Assembly: GCA_963662175.1 (NCBI GenBank)
Contig: OY759215.1
Location: 46,207,213-46,271,212 of the forward strand
Origin: Aradus depressus
Taxonomy: Eukaryota; Arthropoda; Insecta; Hemiptera; Aradidae
DNA length: 64,000 nucleotides
Direction of reading: 5' to 3'
Made by a program: the position numbers and the translations under genes. Below the pieces are notes generated by a model that saw only the letters and a program-made list of their open reading frames with translations, did no database searches and was not told where the DNA came from. Of the stretch, positions 46,275 through 58,099 are shown piece by piece (position 1 is the stretch's first letter; every line of letters begins with the position of its first letter).

Positions 46275-46960
46275 CTTGAAATGAAATGAAACTTTATTGC
46301 TTGTAAAGGTACAAATCTCATAGCAAGGGTTGATCATGATAGTTAACACATTATATATATAATATAATTTAGTATATAAATGTTTATATAGAATACAATT
46401 TATTAAATATGGTGAATATAACAAAACTTAAACAATAAATTAATTTTAGAAGTTACAATATTTTGAGTAAGTAAAGAAAAGAAAAGAAAATACAACTGTT
46501 ATGAAAATGAAATGTGTTATATTGGAATTTAAATTTAAAAGGTTCAAGAGAGGGCAAATTATAATAAAACTATTTTTTCTAAATTTTAAACCATTAGTTA
46601 CAAAAATAAATATAATATTGATTTTTTCATCATCATCATCAATATTCAACAAATTAACCATTTTATCAGAAATTTCAATATGGTTTGAGATATATTTATT
46701 GATAAATTTGTTTCTGAAATGATTCAACACTGGACATGTTGTGAGAAGATGGGGTATATTATCATTATCGCTGTTACAAAGTGGACAAACAGAGTCAAGC
46801 TGAAATTTAGTTGGTAATTTATGATAAAAAAGAATTACTTTAAAAATTAACATTTCCTGATAAAACCTTTTTAAAACATAAAAAAAGCAGAACGGAGTGC
46901 ATGAGAGCGGACACATTTATCCCCTCTCTAGAATGGAGGGGACTATCTATCCTTTCATCA
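46275..46960 (-). pseudogene. LINE ORF2 C-terminal remnant with 3' end
   Basis: The minus strand reads VILFYHKLPTKFQLDSVCPL, continuing to CNSDNDNIPHLLTTC, a C-x2-C-x8-H-x4-C knuckle with PHLLxxCP as in LINE ORF2 tails. Beyond the ORF, the minus-strand sequence ends near 46275 in an ATTTCATTTCAAG-like 3' end after an AATAAA signal. Very AT-rich, so codon use is skewed to N, I and F. Confidence 0.65.
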
Positions 46961-47176
46961 TTACCAATTTAATCTCTACACTTCCAATTATATCCATCTT
47001 CCTATTGTTTTGAATATTGTATAGTAATGGAGAGAGGGCCGGAATAATTGTTCTCGTCATAATCATTGTGACACGAAAAAGAATTGTACTTTCAGGTCAT
47101 AAAAGCCAACTTTTTTTTAAATTTTCTAGAGAAGACATAATAATATATAACGAAAACAATCATTCTTCTCTCTTAT

Positions 47177-47198
47177 TATTATTATTATTATTATTATA
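47177..47198. repeat. (TTA)n microsatellite
   Basis: About seven TTA units. Similar short (TAA)n/(TTA)n runs occur at 9181-9196 and 59590-59616. Confidence 0.85.
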
Positions 47199-47529
47199 CA
47201 TTATGTAACTATCTCCTTTTCTTATCTACCTTTTTTTGTAAATTGTTGTTTTTATAACAATCACAAGTTGTATTTTTAGTTGGCTCATTATTTCATTCTC
47301 TGTTAGTTGGGAAAGGTCGAAGCACGTAATTACACTCTTTGATGGTTCAAGGAGCCATGGGATTCTACAGTAATTGGAATTTGATCAGAAAATTTTGTCA
47401 TTCTTAATAAAGATAAAGATTGATTTTTAGTTTTAATTTACACCAACTCCAGATTTCGAACCGAGCTATTGGTGCGCTTTAAAACGACATTTTAAATGTG
47501 TCTTTCACTTCCCTCTACAACTATTATTA

Positions 47530-47850
47530 CAGAGAGTTTTAATTAGATCATAAGTATAAGAGAATCTATGTCTCAATTTTCGTCCGATTTCGGCTAAAAT
47601 CTAATCATATCCAAGTTAGCGCATGAGACGTCTTCATTTTAAATTTCAAGTCCATAACTACAATCGTTCCTACGTTATTGCGCTCACAACATTCTAATCA
47701 CATACACACATACAGTCATCGTGCGATATAACACTCACAACATTCCAATCACATACAGACATCGTGGTGAAAATGGTCAAGTGTTATTCAGGAGACCCTG
47801 AAATATAAAAATTCGTTGAATACACGATCTCGGATTTTCTCGCGATTACA
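47530..47850. repeat. Dispersed non-coding repeat D
   Basis: Shares TTTCGGCTAAAATCTAATCA and TCCATAACTACAATCGTT-type blocks with 18230-18480, and in the opposite sense with 16360-16560 and 62820-62960. Contains a local duplication (CACAACATTC(T/C)AATCACATA, twice). Confidence 0.6.
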
Positions 47851-48154
47851 ATACTATCTTATACTATAAGTATAACAATGTAAAAAAATTGTGATGTGGC
47901 CACAGGACTTTCTCATAACAACCACGCTTACACGCTTTTTTTTCCACCTTCTCAAAATTATTTCATACTGGCATTACTGGGCATAAGAATATCTAATCTC
48001 AAGATAATGCTGTGCAAAGAGACACAATTAAATGATTTTGAGAAGGGGATGGGAGAGAGAATGATAAGAAAATCCTGTAATGGTCACCTCACTTATATTT
48101 TTCTTAATTGTTATGATTTTTCAAACAACTACCAATACATAAACCATATTTTAA

Positions 48155-49389
48155 AGTTCTACTGCCGCCACCAGAAGACTGTACAAAACGAAGAAAAGAC
48201 AGAGCTGGATTACCTTTTGTGAATCTCTCAATCGAGATGTACCTCTATCCTCGATTTGGACGAGTATTAGACGTTTAAAGTATGGTCTGAATCCCCAGAT
48301 TAAGGCGCCATGCGGCAGGGTGGGACCTTGGATTGCGGAGTTCCTTGATTCTGTTGCTCCACCAAACGTCCCCGAAAACGTAGATGTTAGTGGTATACCT
48401 GTTGATTGTAATGATCTGAATGGCCCTTTCACACTCAGAGAACTAAAGGCTGCTATCAAATCAGGAACAAATACTGCGCCTGGGGTTGACCGCATCCACA
48501 ACATCATGATGAAGGAGCTTCCCGCGATTGGCATGGAAACGCTGCTACACTTCTTTAATGAAATCTGGCTGGGCCGGGGAGACATTCCTCGAAACTGGAC
48601 TGTCCAACTAATACGGCCAATACTGAAACCACACAAACCACCTGAAGACTCCCAATCCTATCGTCCTATAGCTCTCTCCTCATGCATCGTAAAAACTTAC
48701 GAGCGTATGATTAAATACCGACTAGAATGGTGGCTTGAGAAGAATAACATACTCCCCCCTTTCCAACATGGGTTTCGTAGAGGTCATATAGTACTCTTGA
48801 CTGTCTTTCTTGCTTCGTCTCAGATGTCCAAATCAATTTCTCCAACTGTAAACATATGATAGCTCTTTATTTAGATCTGACTAACGCCTTTAGTAATGTC
48901 AACATCAATATTCTTAAAACTACCATGATTCGTCTCAAAATTCCTTCTAGATTTATTATAGCCGCTATAAATCTCCTGAAAAGCAGACACATTTTCATCC
49001 AGCTAGACGACAGACGCCTAGGTCCTCTAACTGTCTCTGATGGCCTGCCACAGGGGGCGGTGCTGAGCCCTTTACTTTTTAACTTATACACCTGTTCCTT
49101 GGGCACAATTTTTTCGCCACATATTCAAATCCTACACTTCGCAGACGACATTACTATTTACCTCAGTGAAACCACTCAAGAAGAAGCTAAAAATAAAATG
49201 TCCATTGCGATGGAGAATTTACGCGACTGGAATCTATCCCACGGCTTTCAGATCTCCGAGGCTAAGAGTGCGGTAATGGTGTTTTCCCGAAGACGACTGG
49301 CTGGCGTTATAGAAAATATACAAATTGGCCCTTTTCAGTTTAAAGTTGTCAAAGAGTTCAAGCTGCTTGGCATTGTGGTGGATAATTAA
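48155..49389 (+). pseudogene. LINE reverse transcriptase domain, frameshifted
   Basis: The frame is open from 48155 (KKRQSWITFCESLNRDVPLS, a typical pre-RT linker), then TAPGVDRIHN, SYRPIALSS and HGFRRG. About one base is lost near 48783. The reading then continues in the next frame through SNCKHMIALYLDLTNAF, GLPQGAVLSPLLFNLY and the catalytic FADD (LHFADDITIY), to KLLGIVVDN. A TAA at 49387-49389 replaces a sense codon, because the same frame continues with LLWREHI. All main RT motifs are recognisable, but the ORF is broken by one frameshift and one nonsense codon. Confidence 0.87.
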
Positions 49390-51058
49390 CTCCTATGGAG
49401 GGAACACATCCGTCTAGTCCTCGATGTCGCTGAGAGAGCTTTAAACATCATCAGAAGCGTCAGTCGAATAAGGTATGGATCCCATCCCGCTATTTCACTT
49501 CTCTTATATCGAGCCCTTATATTATCTAGAATGGACTACGGCTGCATGCTCTTCGGAGATGCTGCCAAAACCCATCTTATGAAACTAGATCGGCTACAAT
49601 ATAAATCTTTGAGAATTTGTCTTGGTGCAATGATCTCTACACCCACCAATGTTCTGCAAGCTGAGGCCAGAGAAATTCCTCTCCGTCTAAGGAGAAACAT
49701 GCTGACCGGTAGGTTCCTTTCTTCTAGAATCCTCATTCAGGACCATCCTGTCGTAGAACGACTAGCTGCTTTAACTCCATCAGTGCGGCTGGATAAATTT
49801 TGGCAAACGAAAAGAGAGCCATTACTTGTCAAAAATTATTCCCCATTGGTAGAACTAACCTTTAATGTTGTTAAGCACAAAACCCATCCAAGATACGAAC
49901 ATGATTGGCGACTCCCATTCAGTGACACCAGCAACATCATCTCCGACCCAGATCTTATCACTGACTGGTCTTGTTATCCTATACATCTAGAGGCTGGTTG
50001 GCGAAAAGGATATTGCTCTCAAGCGATGTCTCTGTATACTGACGGGTCTAAAAACGAGCGCGGTGTCGGTGCAGCCTTCTTGGACCCTAATAACGACCAT
50101 GCTGAGCAATTCAAACTGCAACACATATCTTCCATCTTCACCGCTGAAGGTATAGCCATATTAGAAGCGCTGAAATATGTTGAACATCTCGCCACCAATG
50201 CTGTAATCTACTCTGATAGCCAGAGTGTCCTCAAGTCACTAAAGCACATGGATTCCAGATGTAACGATCCACTTTTACTGGATATTTCTCACCGACTAAC
50301 TGAGCTACATCGGCACCAGATACATGTCTTTCTTATTTGGATCAAAGGTCACAGCAACATAAAATATAATGAGGCGGTGGACAGGCTGGCCAAGGAGGCC
50401 TCAACCTCGGGCCGATCTCTCATGAACCTCCTCAGTCATGAAGATATTGCAGCCCATATCAAGAAGTTCAACCTTCGTCACTGGCAGAGGGATTATACTC
50501 GTTCTTTGTTAAATAAAGGGGCATTCTATGGAGCAATTCAGCCCCAGATACCCACTAAACCCTGGTTCACTCACCTCTCCAAACCGCGATCCTACTTCAC
50601 AACTCTATGCAGACTTAGATTTAACCATACCAGACTTCCTTCCCATCTGTTTAAAATCCATCTCCTGGAATCACCAAGTTGTACCTGTGATCCCCAATAT
50701 ACAGCTGATTCCAATCATGTCATCCTCGCTTGCCCTCTCACCAACACTCCGTGACCCCCTTTTCGAAATTATTCTTACCAATAATTTACCCTTACCCATT
50801 GGTTTGCAACAAATTTTAAGTTATTCTAAAATATATATTTGATGTCTTATACAAATTTATTAATAGTAACAATATTTTAATATAGTTTTACATTTTCCTG
50901 CCCACTTCTCGGCCCCTCGGTTCCTCCCAGATCCCATATGATACCCTCATCACCTCCATAAAGTGCCCCTTCATTTAACAACCTTTTCTTAAAATTGGAG
51001 TCATGGCTGATATGCTTCGTTCATGAGGCCATTCAAAATAAAATAAAATAAAAATAAA
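48160..51058 (+). mobile_element. 5'-truncated I-like LINE (RT plus RNase H), degenerate
   Basis: Coding similarity starts abruptly near 48160 inside the linker before the reverse transcriptase and runs through RT, RNase H and a C-terminal CCHC-type motif, to a 3' untranslated region and an (AAAAT)n-like tail at 51034-51058. RNase H plus this simple A/T-rich tail fits the I clade. No endonuclease or ORF1 is present. The 8-mer TAAAGTTC occurs at 48152-48159 and 51055-51062 and may be a short target-site duplication. Confidence 0.85.
49390..50842 (+). pseudogene. LINE thumb, RNase H and C-terminal zinc-knuckle region
   Basis: In frame with the RT after the premature stop. A connecting region (SRMDYGCMLFGD) is followed by RNase H with its acidic residues visible: YTDGSKNERGVGAAF (Asp), TAEGIAILEAL (Glu), YSDSQSVLKSL (Asp), and WIKGHSNIKYNEAVDRLAKEA-type His/Asp. 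Near the end is CTCDPQYTADSNHVILAC, a C-x-C-x9-H-x4-C knuckle. A frameshift near 50740 moves the reading into the frame that ends at 50842 (RDPLFEIILTNNLPLPIGLQ). Confidence 0.85.
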
Positions 51059-51420
51059 GTTCGTTGCTATGAGTTACGATTCAAAAATTATTTGGATATA
51101 TTATATTCCTTATAGACATTTTTTACTTTTGTAGTATATATATATATATATATTGTCGTATTGATCCTATTTCAAATCTGAGGTCTTATTAGAGATTGGA
51201 AATTTTATAAGAAACAATTTTGTTGGGAATCAATTTTTTGATAGAACTAACCGTTCTAATTTCGGGTAAATCAAGGTAACGTCTAAAAATATGTTTTTCA
51301 AAACTAGTAGTTCATTTGTTTTCAGGGGCGTACAAAGGGGGGTGGATATGAAGGATCAATCCACCCGTAATTTTAAAAAAATTGTCTTTTTTGTAAATAA
51401 TAAAACTTGACTTAAGATTT

Positions 51421-51907
51421 CTTGCCCATAGACAGCTGCTTCAGTCTCTTCAAGCACTGTTGCCTAAGAACTGTTATTCTATGGAAGAAGTAGAAATGCA
51501 AACAGCCTCTTCAGCATTCTCAGACTTTGGGCCTGACAATGTATGGACATGGAACCCACTAACATTTGAAGGAGAACTATCGTTGCGGAAGAGAAAGTGG
51601 CTAGAATGTTCATCTGAAGCCGTGAAATCAAAATACTTTATTTCAAGGCTAAAACAATGTGACAAGAACATTTTCCCAACAATTCAAAGGTTTTTGAAAA
51701 TTGAAGTTACACTTCCCAGTTTTTGTAGCAACAAGTCAACGGTCTTTCTCAACCCTTAGACGTATGAAAAGCTATATCAGAAATAGTACTAGCCAAGACT
51801 GAATGGATTAGCTCTGATGTCAATACACAGAGACATTCATTTAGACCCTGAAACTGTTTTAAACAATCCTGCACAATCAAAAGCTAGAGGACTTGAATTA
51901 ATTTAGT
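51421..51907 (+). pseudogene. hAT-superfamily transposase C-terminal (dimerisation) fragment
   Basis: Read with two frame changes, this encodes LLPKNCYSMEEVEMQTASSA, IFPTIQRFLKIEVTLPSFC, then QRSFSTLRRMKSYIRNSTSQ, then RLNGLALMSIHRDIHLDPET, ending at a TAG near 51906. The S-F-S-x-L-R-R-x-K-x-Y-x-R block followed by R-L-N-G-L-A-L-x-x-I-H-R is the hAT C-terminal dimerisation region, as in Tip100-like or ZMYM-like proteins. Frame changes lie near 51730 and 51807. No N-terminal zinc finger, catalytic core or terminal inverted repeats were found, so this is a decayed fragment. Confidence 0.75.
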
Positions 51908-52614
51908 AATGGCCTAAAACAATTAACTATAATATATATATATAAATAAAATAAAATCCTGGGCACGCCATGTTTGCTTTCTTCTGCTAATTTAGACTTG
52001 GGTAATAATATGCGTCGTAGCAGTCCATGTCGTCGATTGCTAGGTGATGGAATGTAACATCGTACAATAAATTTCAGTAGAAAATAATACAAATTAATGT
52101 TTAAATTATAAACTGCTTTTTAAATATGCTTTCTTACCCAACATGATATCATTGCTTTACAATAAACGTTTGAATAACATTTCGTGTCATTTGTATAATC
52201 CCCAGGGTTTGCAAAAAAATTAATATTTTAAATATATGTATATAAATACTCCAGGAATTTTCAAAGGTGCTTTACAACAAAGGGATTAACAGGTCGACTG
52301 CGTTGCAATCCCCCGGGGATATGTAACTCATTTTCAGTTAAATGTATGAATCCCGGTGTTAACGTGTTAATCCTGGCTTTGAATGTCAGTTGAGAAGAAT
52401 AAAAGCTGAAATAAAAGTGAAAAAGATAATTTAATCGCCAATTATGACTCATGATTGCCAACTGAACGAGTTTTTGTCCTTTCATTTTTTTGGTAATCAA
52501 CAACAGGTTTTTTTTCCTCTTCTATATGCGGCTAATCCCTGTGTTAATTGTTCAAACAAAAGGTAAAATGTAAGAGAAAATACAAAAATACTAATTTAAT
52601 TCTGTTTTTACATC

Positions 52615-53850
52615 CCCAAATGTACGAAGTATAGGGGAAGTCATATAATCGGTGAAAAATACGATGAGTTTTCACCGGAATTTCATGTTTTCAAAAATGA
52701 AAAAAAAATTCCTGTGTGTCTGTGAACAAGATAACCCGAAAGAATGTATCGACACGAAAGTATATATATCGATACACTAGTTCAGAAGTGGGACAACTCA
52801 AAAACACACAATTTTTGAGTTATCATTTTCTTATACAAGTTGTCCACCCTCTTTCATATTCTGAATTCGGATAATTGAGAATACAAAATTGAGGGCTTAA
52901 TGTACCTCTAACCTGTTATAGAAATTTCATTTGTTCCCAAATGTTTAGTTTCAGAAAAATGATAATTTGAAATGTCATAGTACCGTTCTATGAACCTGTG
53001 AACCCTTATAAATTTAGTTGCATTCCAATAATAAGAAACGAAAACAAGAAGTTCAGAAGCTACTTTTTAAGAAGAGAACTTTCAAATGCGTTTTCTCAGA
53101 AATCAATAATTCTGAGATGTCCCACTTCAGAACTACTGTATCGATATGAACCTACAATCGGTCATTGGAAGGGGGAGGCTTTACAAAAAACTCTACTAAT
53201 TGCCGTTGTAACAATTTCATCAACGAAAAATTTCATATGTAAATTCAAAATCCCAAAAGGACGGCACCTAATTATTTCCGGGCGAAACGGCCGAAGGGAA
53301 GGCGGGATCAGAGACATTCAAAATTCCCAGAAATACGAAGTTAAGGGGAATATTTTGTAATCGGTCACAAATTCTTTTAAAACTGAACTTTTATTTTTAA
53401 AAAATATCAGTGTGTGTCATGAATAACTCCCAAAGGAACGAATGTATTCACGAAATTATAAATGTGTGTCCAGATATGGTTTTGATTAGTGGGATGACAT
53501 GGATGACACCTATTAATTTAAACTGAAGGGATACGGGAGATAAAAGGGGGGCTGAAAAACTCTCATCACTGCCAATGTAGTGAATGTATCAAAATTTACA
53601 TTTAAAATCACATAAGAACTGCAACTACTAATTTTTGCAAAATCGGCCGAGTGGAGATAAGAAGAAGGGCTCAACTCAAATACCCAAAAACATCGACACA
53701 AAATTTAGTATAAGGATTTAGAAGTTCCTGTGTAAGTCAACTTTTAGTTTGTAGCCAAACTGGAAGATTAGTTTCAGAGGCAGAGCGCAAACTTAATTGA
53801 TTAGATCGTGCTGGGGAAGTACATCGTCGATGATTTTCCAAATCCTTTTT
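52615..53850. repeat. Module C dispersed repeat, longest tract
   Basis: Several tandemly related units of about 110-130 bp. Each has CTCAAAAACCC(C/T)AATAAC, GAATGTATCGACA(T/C)GAAA, AAGGACGGCACCTATT, and CGGCCGAAGGGA. The edge unit is CGAAGTATAGGGGAAGT-like followed by TATGTAATCGGT. No coding sense. The tract ends at GGGGAAGTACAT. Nature unknown. Confidence 0.75.
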
Positions 53851-54019
53851 TTGTGTCCAATCCTAACTGCAGATGATGTCCAATTTATAGCTCCTTCTCT
53901 GCAAATGAAGCTATATAATATAACAACACTGCAACAAACACCACTCTTCACTATTCCTCATCCATCACTGAAACTGGTTATGCCCCTGTGTAAGTTTATT
54001 TATGTAAATTAAAAAAAAA

Positions 54020-54790
54020 TACATATACATAAGTATAAATAATAATTTAATTAATAAAATTAGTAATAATCAAATAAACAATAAATTACCACATTTCCTG
54101 TAGAAATTGTATAACTGGTCTTTTTACTAAATTTTGATTTCTACAATAATTTCCGAAGAGGGCACTAAAAAAGTGTCAAAAGTTCCAGACGTGTAATTTT
54201 TAAGAAAGTGCAAGTAAATTTTAAAAAATTAACAAACTTTTCATTTGGATTTCTAAAGAGATGTCATATTGTTTTTTCTAATTATATCTAATCCAAAGGT
54301 TTTTTAAATCATCTTAAGAGGCCAACAGGGAAAATGAATAGCTTAGAATTTACCAGAACAAATAATTGGGTTTATTCACTTAAACTACATAATAAAATTA
54401 ATAACTAAGAGATAAAAAAAATCAAATTATCTACAAAAAACTAATTTTTACATTTATTTTTTAGTATATTTTCTTTCTAAATATTGACATTCTTCAAATT
54501 TAAGTTATTTTAGGGCGTATAAAACATAATTATAAATTAAACAACCTCCTTTTTGCATCTATTTCAATTAAAACTCCAATTAATTCACTACAACTTAGTT
54601 CTCCACACCTTAAGCCTACCTAACCTCTCCATCTCAACTCAGACCGTCTCACCTCAACCCAGACCTCGACTCTTCTACACTAATTAAAAACAGCTGATGG
54701 TCGCATTTTGTTTTTTATTCATGAGTTGTTTCAAAACAAAACGCATTCATATTATTATTCAATAATTTAGTTGCTTCTTGGATTCTATTT
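54020..54790. other. AT-rich, nothing recognised
   Basis: Sequence at 54125-54270 resembles 35780-35930 (AGTAGTTTTCGAAAAGGG against AATAATTTCCGAAGAGGG), an unnamed dispersed repeat. No gene. Confidence 0.45.
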
Positions 54791-54810
54791 TATACTAATA
54801 AATATAGTTA

Positions 54811-55150
54811 GGTTAGGTTTTATGACTCATGCCCGGGCTTTAACTACGAGGTCATACCGCCTACTACCAGAGCGCTCTTTCGTCACTCTGGTGGACATGA
54901 GCCCGACTCTACTGTGGGAGTCCTAAATTTTGCCTACCCTAAATTTTTATTCATCTAGGGTAGGGGTCTTTAACGAGTACCTGACATCGTACAGGCTCGG
55001 GACCATCGCTTAACGTCCCATCCGAAGGACGGCGTGCTTAAGTTTATTTTACCTCCCAGATAAAATAAACTAAGGGCCTCGGTCGGGCTACGAACCCACG
55101 ACCTTGAGCTCAGAAGTCAAGCACGCTTACCACTGAGCTACCGGCGCCCT
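54811..55150 (-). mobile_element. tRNA-derived SINE, family A, full-length reference copy
   Basis: 340 bp flanked by a perfect 16-bp duplication (CTAATAAATATAGTTA at 54795-54810 and 55151-55166). The minus strand begins AGGGCGCCGGTAGCTCAGTGG-like sequence: A box GGTAGCTCAGTGG, then a B-box-like GGGTTCG(T/A)A. The tRNA-unrelated body contains GGACGGCGTGC, GAGTCGGGCTCATGTCCACC and the signature GCCCGGGCATGAGTCATA. The tail is AAACCTAACC. Transcription would be by RNA polymerase III. Confidence 0.95.
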
Positions 55151-55579
55151 CTAATAAATATAGTTAATTTAATAATATTAATAATTTGCATGTATATTTT
55201 TTATAAATCACAACCCAAACAAAAAATTATATATTTTTTCCAATGATACGCTATGTTTCTCTTTTCAACTTATAAAACTATATTTTTGAAAAGAATAGTG
55301 ACACAGACTAATATTGATAGTATATGTATTTCTGGAGATATTCAGAGGTTCCAAATTTCAAGACCATATCCATTTTTCTCTCAGATCATTTTTCTTCTTC
55401 TAAAGACATGAAACAAATACGATTTTTCATCATTTGTTGTCTTAAGTTTAAATCGGCCATTCAACCTCCTCCTTCCACCCCAAGATGGAGGTGTGCCGGG
55501 GGCGTAGTCTCCCAAGGGGTAGGAGGAGGTTCAATGATGGATTTGAAGTCGGTGAATCACCGGCTATGTACTACCCCAG

Positions 55580-56165
55580 CTTGAATTAGTCAATTACGTT
55601 CTTGCTCTCCCTCCAAAGCCAATCGACCGATTGGGCTAAATCTCAATATTTTACTTACATAGTGGCTTCTGAATTCATTACATCGTAAGGGTATTTGAGT
55701 TATTAGGGTATTTGAATCGACCCTCTTCTCTGGTCATACCTTTCTCTTAGACCAATTTCGCGGAAAATTAACAGCTGTCATCCCTATAGAGTTTTGAATT
55801 TGAATATAAAACTACATTGGCATTTACTGGGATGTTTGAACTCACCCTATAATCTTTGACTGACCCTCCCTTCGGCTGATTTCACTGAAAATTAATAGGA
55901 GTCGTCTTTTTAGTATTTTAAAACGTATGAAATTTCGTGTTAATACTCGTACATTCATTACAACAGCAGTTATTCGAGTTGTTGTGTTATGCCTCCCACC
56001 TCTTTTTGCCGATTTGGCTAAAAATCAATAGGTGATGTCCTTAGAAGGTTATGAATACAAGTATAAAATTTCGTGTCGTCGTGAAATCAGGAGATCGGAA
56101 AACATGAAGTTGAAAACTGCGCATCGAATTTCTGACCGATTACATAACTTGGTTTTAGTTGCATG
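55580..56165. repeat. Module C dispersed repeat
   Basis: Three units with TTCATTACATCG or TTCATTACAACAG and AAAATTAATAGGAGTCGTC-type blocks. A further edge copy is at 56300-56370 (CTATACGAAGTATACGGGAAG). Confidence 0.7.
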
Positions 56166-57145
56166 TCTGTAACTGCAACAGACTGGGTGAAAATAGAGTG
56201 AGAATAAATGAATCTATTATTACTTTATTTTCGTTATTAAAACAAATACCCGGTAAATACGGAAGAAGTGCAATAAGGGATGAGATCTAATATATATTTG
56301 ACTTCCCCAGCTATACGAAGTATACGGGAAGTTATGTAATCGGTCAGAAATTCGATTTTGTTTTTTGACGTGAATTTCATTTTGCCCCTCTAATATTTAT
56401 TTCCTTCTTCAAATGAAAAACCTCAGATCCACAAAACTGTAGATCTATCCACTTATTTGGCACAATTGAAACATTCCTACAGTCAATACTGTTTCGTACA
56501 TATTACCATTAGGTGAACAGAAATACCCCAAGGATGCAGTCTCTGGTCCCGGATGTCCTGAGGGGGCTGTGAACCTTGTTCCTTGGACATGTCAAGATGT
56601 ACCCCAGCAGAATAAACTGTTCCAATTTCCTTCAGAGCCAGAAATAGATGTCTTCTTTTAGGAAATCAATGGGTTTCAATTTGTTGTCTCCACTGAAGGG
56701 ACTACTGTATACATGAGGGTTTCGGCTACACACTCATAAGTCTACAGGAAATCTCACCTAATTAAAATATATATATTAAATAAGAAAATGTCAAAGTTAT
56801 AGAAAGAATAAGTAATTTAAAAGTAGTCTGCCAATTGCCTGCAATATACATCACTAATTAATCAATTAAAAATCAATAATTGACTTATATATTCACTAAT
56901 ATATCTCCGGTCACAGGGAATAAGTTGATAAGTCTAAATTCGTAACTTTTCAGGGCAGCACTTTTTTACTTTTGCATTAATCGTGTAAATCCAGTTTTTG
57001 GAATAAATAAATTATGTTTGCATCATTATTAACAAATATACAGATAATTTGCAAAATCCGTGGTCGGGTGTCTTTTATGCCGCATATAATGTAATATGTC
57101 CTCTCAATTTGGTGTTTTGTTACTTTTAGATACCATATGCTATTA

Positions 57146-57412
57146 TAGTTATTATGACTCATGCCCGGACGTTAACTACAAGGTTATATCGCCTACTACC
57201 ACAGCGCTCTTTCGTCATTCTGGTGGACAGGAGCCCGACTCTACTATGGGAGTCATTAATTTTGCCTACCCTCAATTTTCGTTCATCAGAATATTGGTAC
57301 TACATAGGCTCGGGACTATCGCTCGGACTAAGTCCCACCCGAAGGACGGCGTGCTTTGAGTTTATTTTACCTCCCAGATAAAATAAACTGAGGGCCTTGG
57401 CCGGGTTTTGAA
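57146..57412 (-). mobile_element. SINE family A, head-truncated
   Basis: Reverse copy from TATTATGACTCATGCCCGG to GGCCGGGTTTTGAAC, ending within the B box; one internal block is replaced. Confidence 0.85.
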
Positions 57413-57730
57413 CTGCTACTACATTCTATTGTATACTTTGTACAGTTTTTTTTGTGAATTATTTTTCATAGTGGCGTTTTTTTTTATTTTTAATACTATG
57501 TCACTCAGGAGATTACGTCGAATCAAATGACGTGTAAATAATTTAAATCGGTGAAGCCGTTTATGCTCTCCAAGGAAATAAAGAAAACAAAATTGTAGAA
57601 AAAAACCTCCCTTCACATTCTGCAGTCGGTCAAAAAAACAGAATTGAATCAAGATTTATTTATTTTCTGATATATTATTGTAGTTTGGTATTTATATTAT
57701 AATTGGTGTTTCCAACTTAATGATGCCTCT

Positions 57731-57949
57731 TTTTTTTTTTTTTGGCCTCATGTACGATGCATATTAGCCATGACTCTTATAATGGTGTTATTACCTAATT
57801 ATTTTCGACAACCATGGCCCCGGAAGGGAGTTTTATCTACAAAATAAAACTCACTCCAGGACGGGATTCGAACCCGCAATCCATAGTGAGACCATGCGAC
57901 TAAAACCCTACGCTCTAGTCCGCACGGCCACCATGGCTCCCGTACATTC
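57731..57949 (-). mobile_element. SINE family B
   Basis: Reverse copy: T tract, GATGCATATTAGCCATGA, CCATGGCCCCGGAAGGGAG, GGGATTCGAACCCGC, CGGCCACCATGG. Flanks AATGATGCCTC (57719) and AATGTTGCCTC (57950) are a duplication with one mismatch. Confidence 0.9.
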
Positions 57950-58099
57950 AATGTTGCCTCTTGATAGAATCTCTTTTATGTTGTATGAACACATCCAAAA
58001 AGTTCAATACCGTTCAACTCCTAACTTTGTACATTATTATTTAACAGGCTGTGGAATCAAACCGCTATCTCTTATTGGTTCTGAATAAAATATTTTCAA

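Noticed and set aside
48320..48859. Intact LINE reverse transcriptase
   Set aside because: The annotated-looking frame starts at GTG, runs out of RT similarity after HGFRRG because of a frameshift, and needs a second frame to reach FADD.
56305..56345. loxP-like site (TATACGAAGT with inverted partner)
   Set aside because: Only part of one arm matches, no 8-bp spacer arrangement, and it is the normal edge of the module C repeat found many times.
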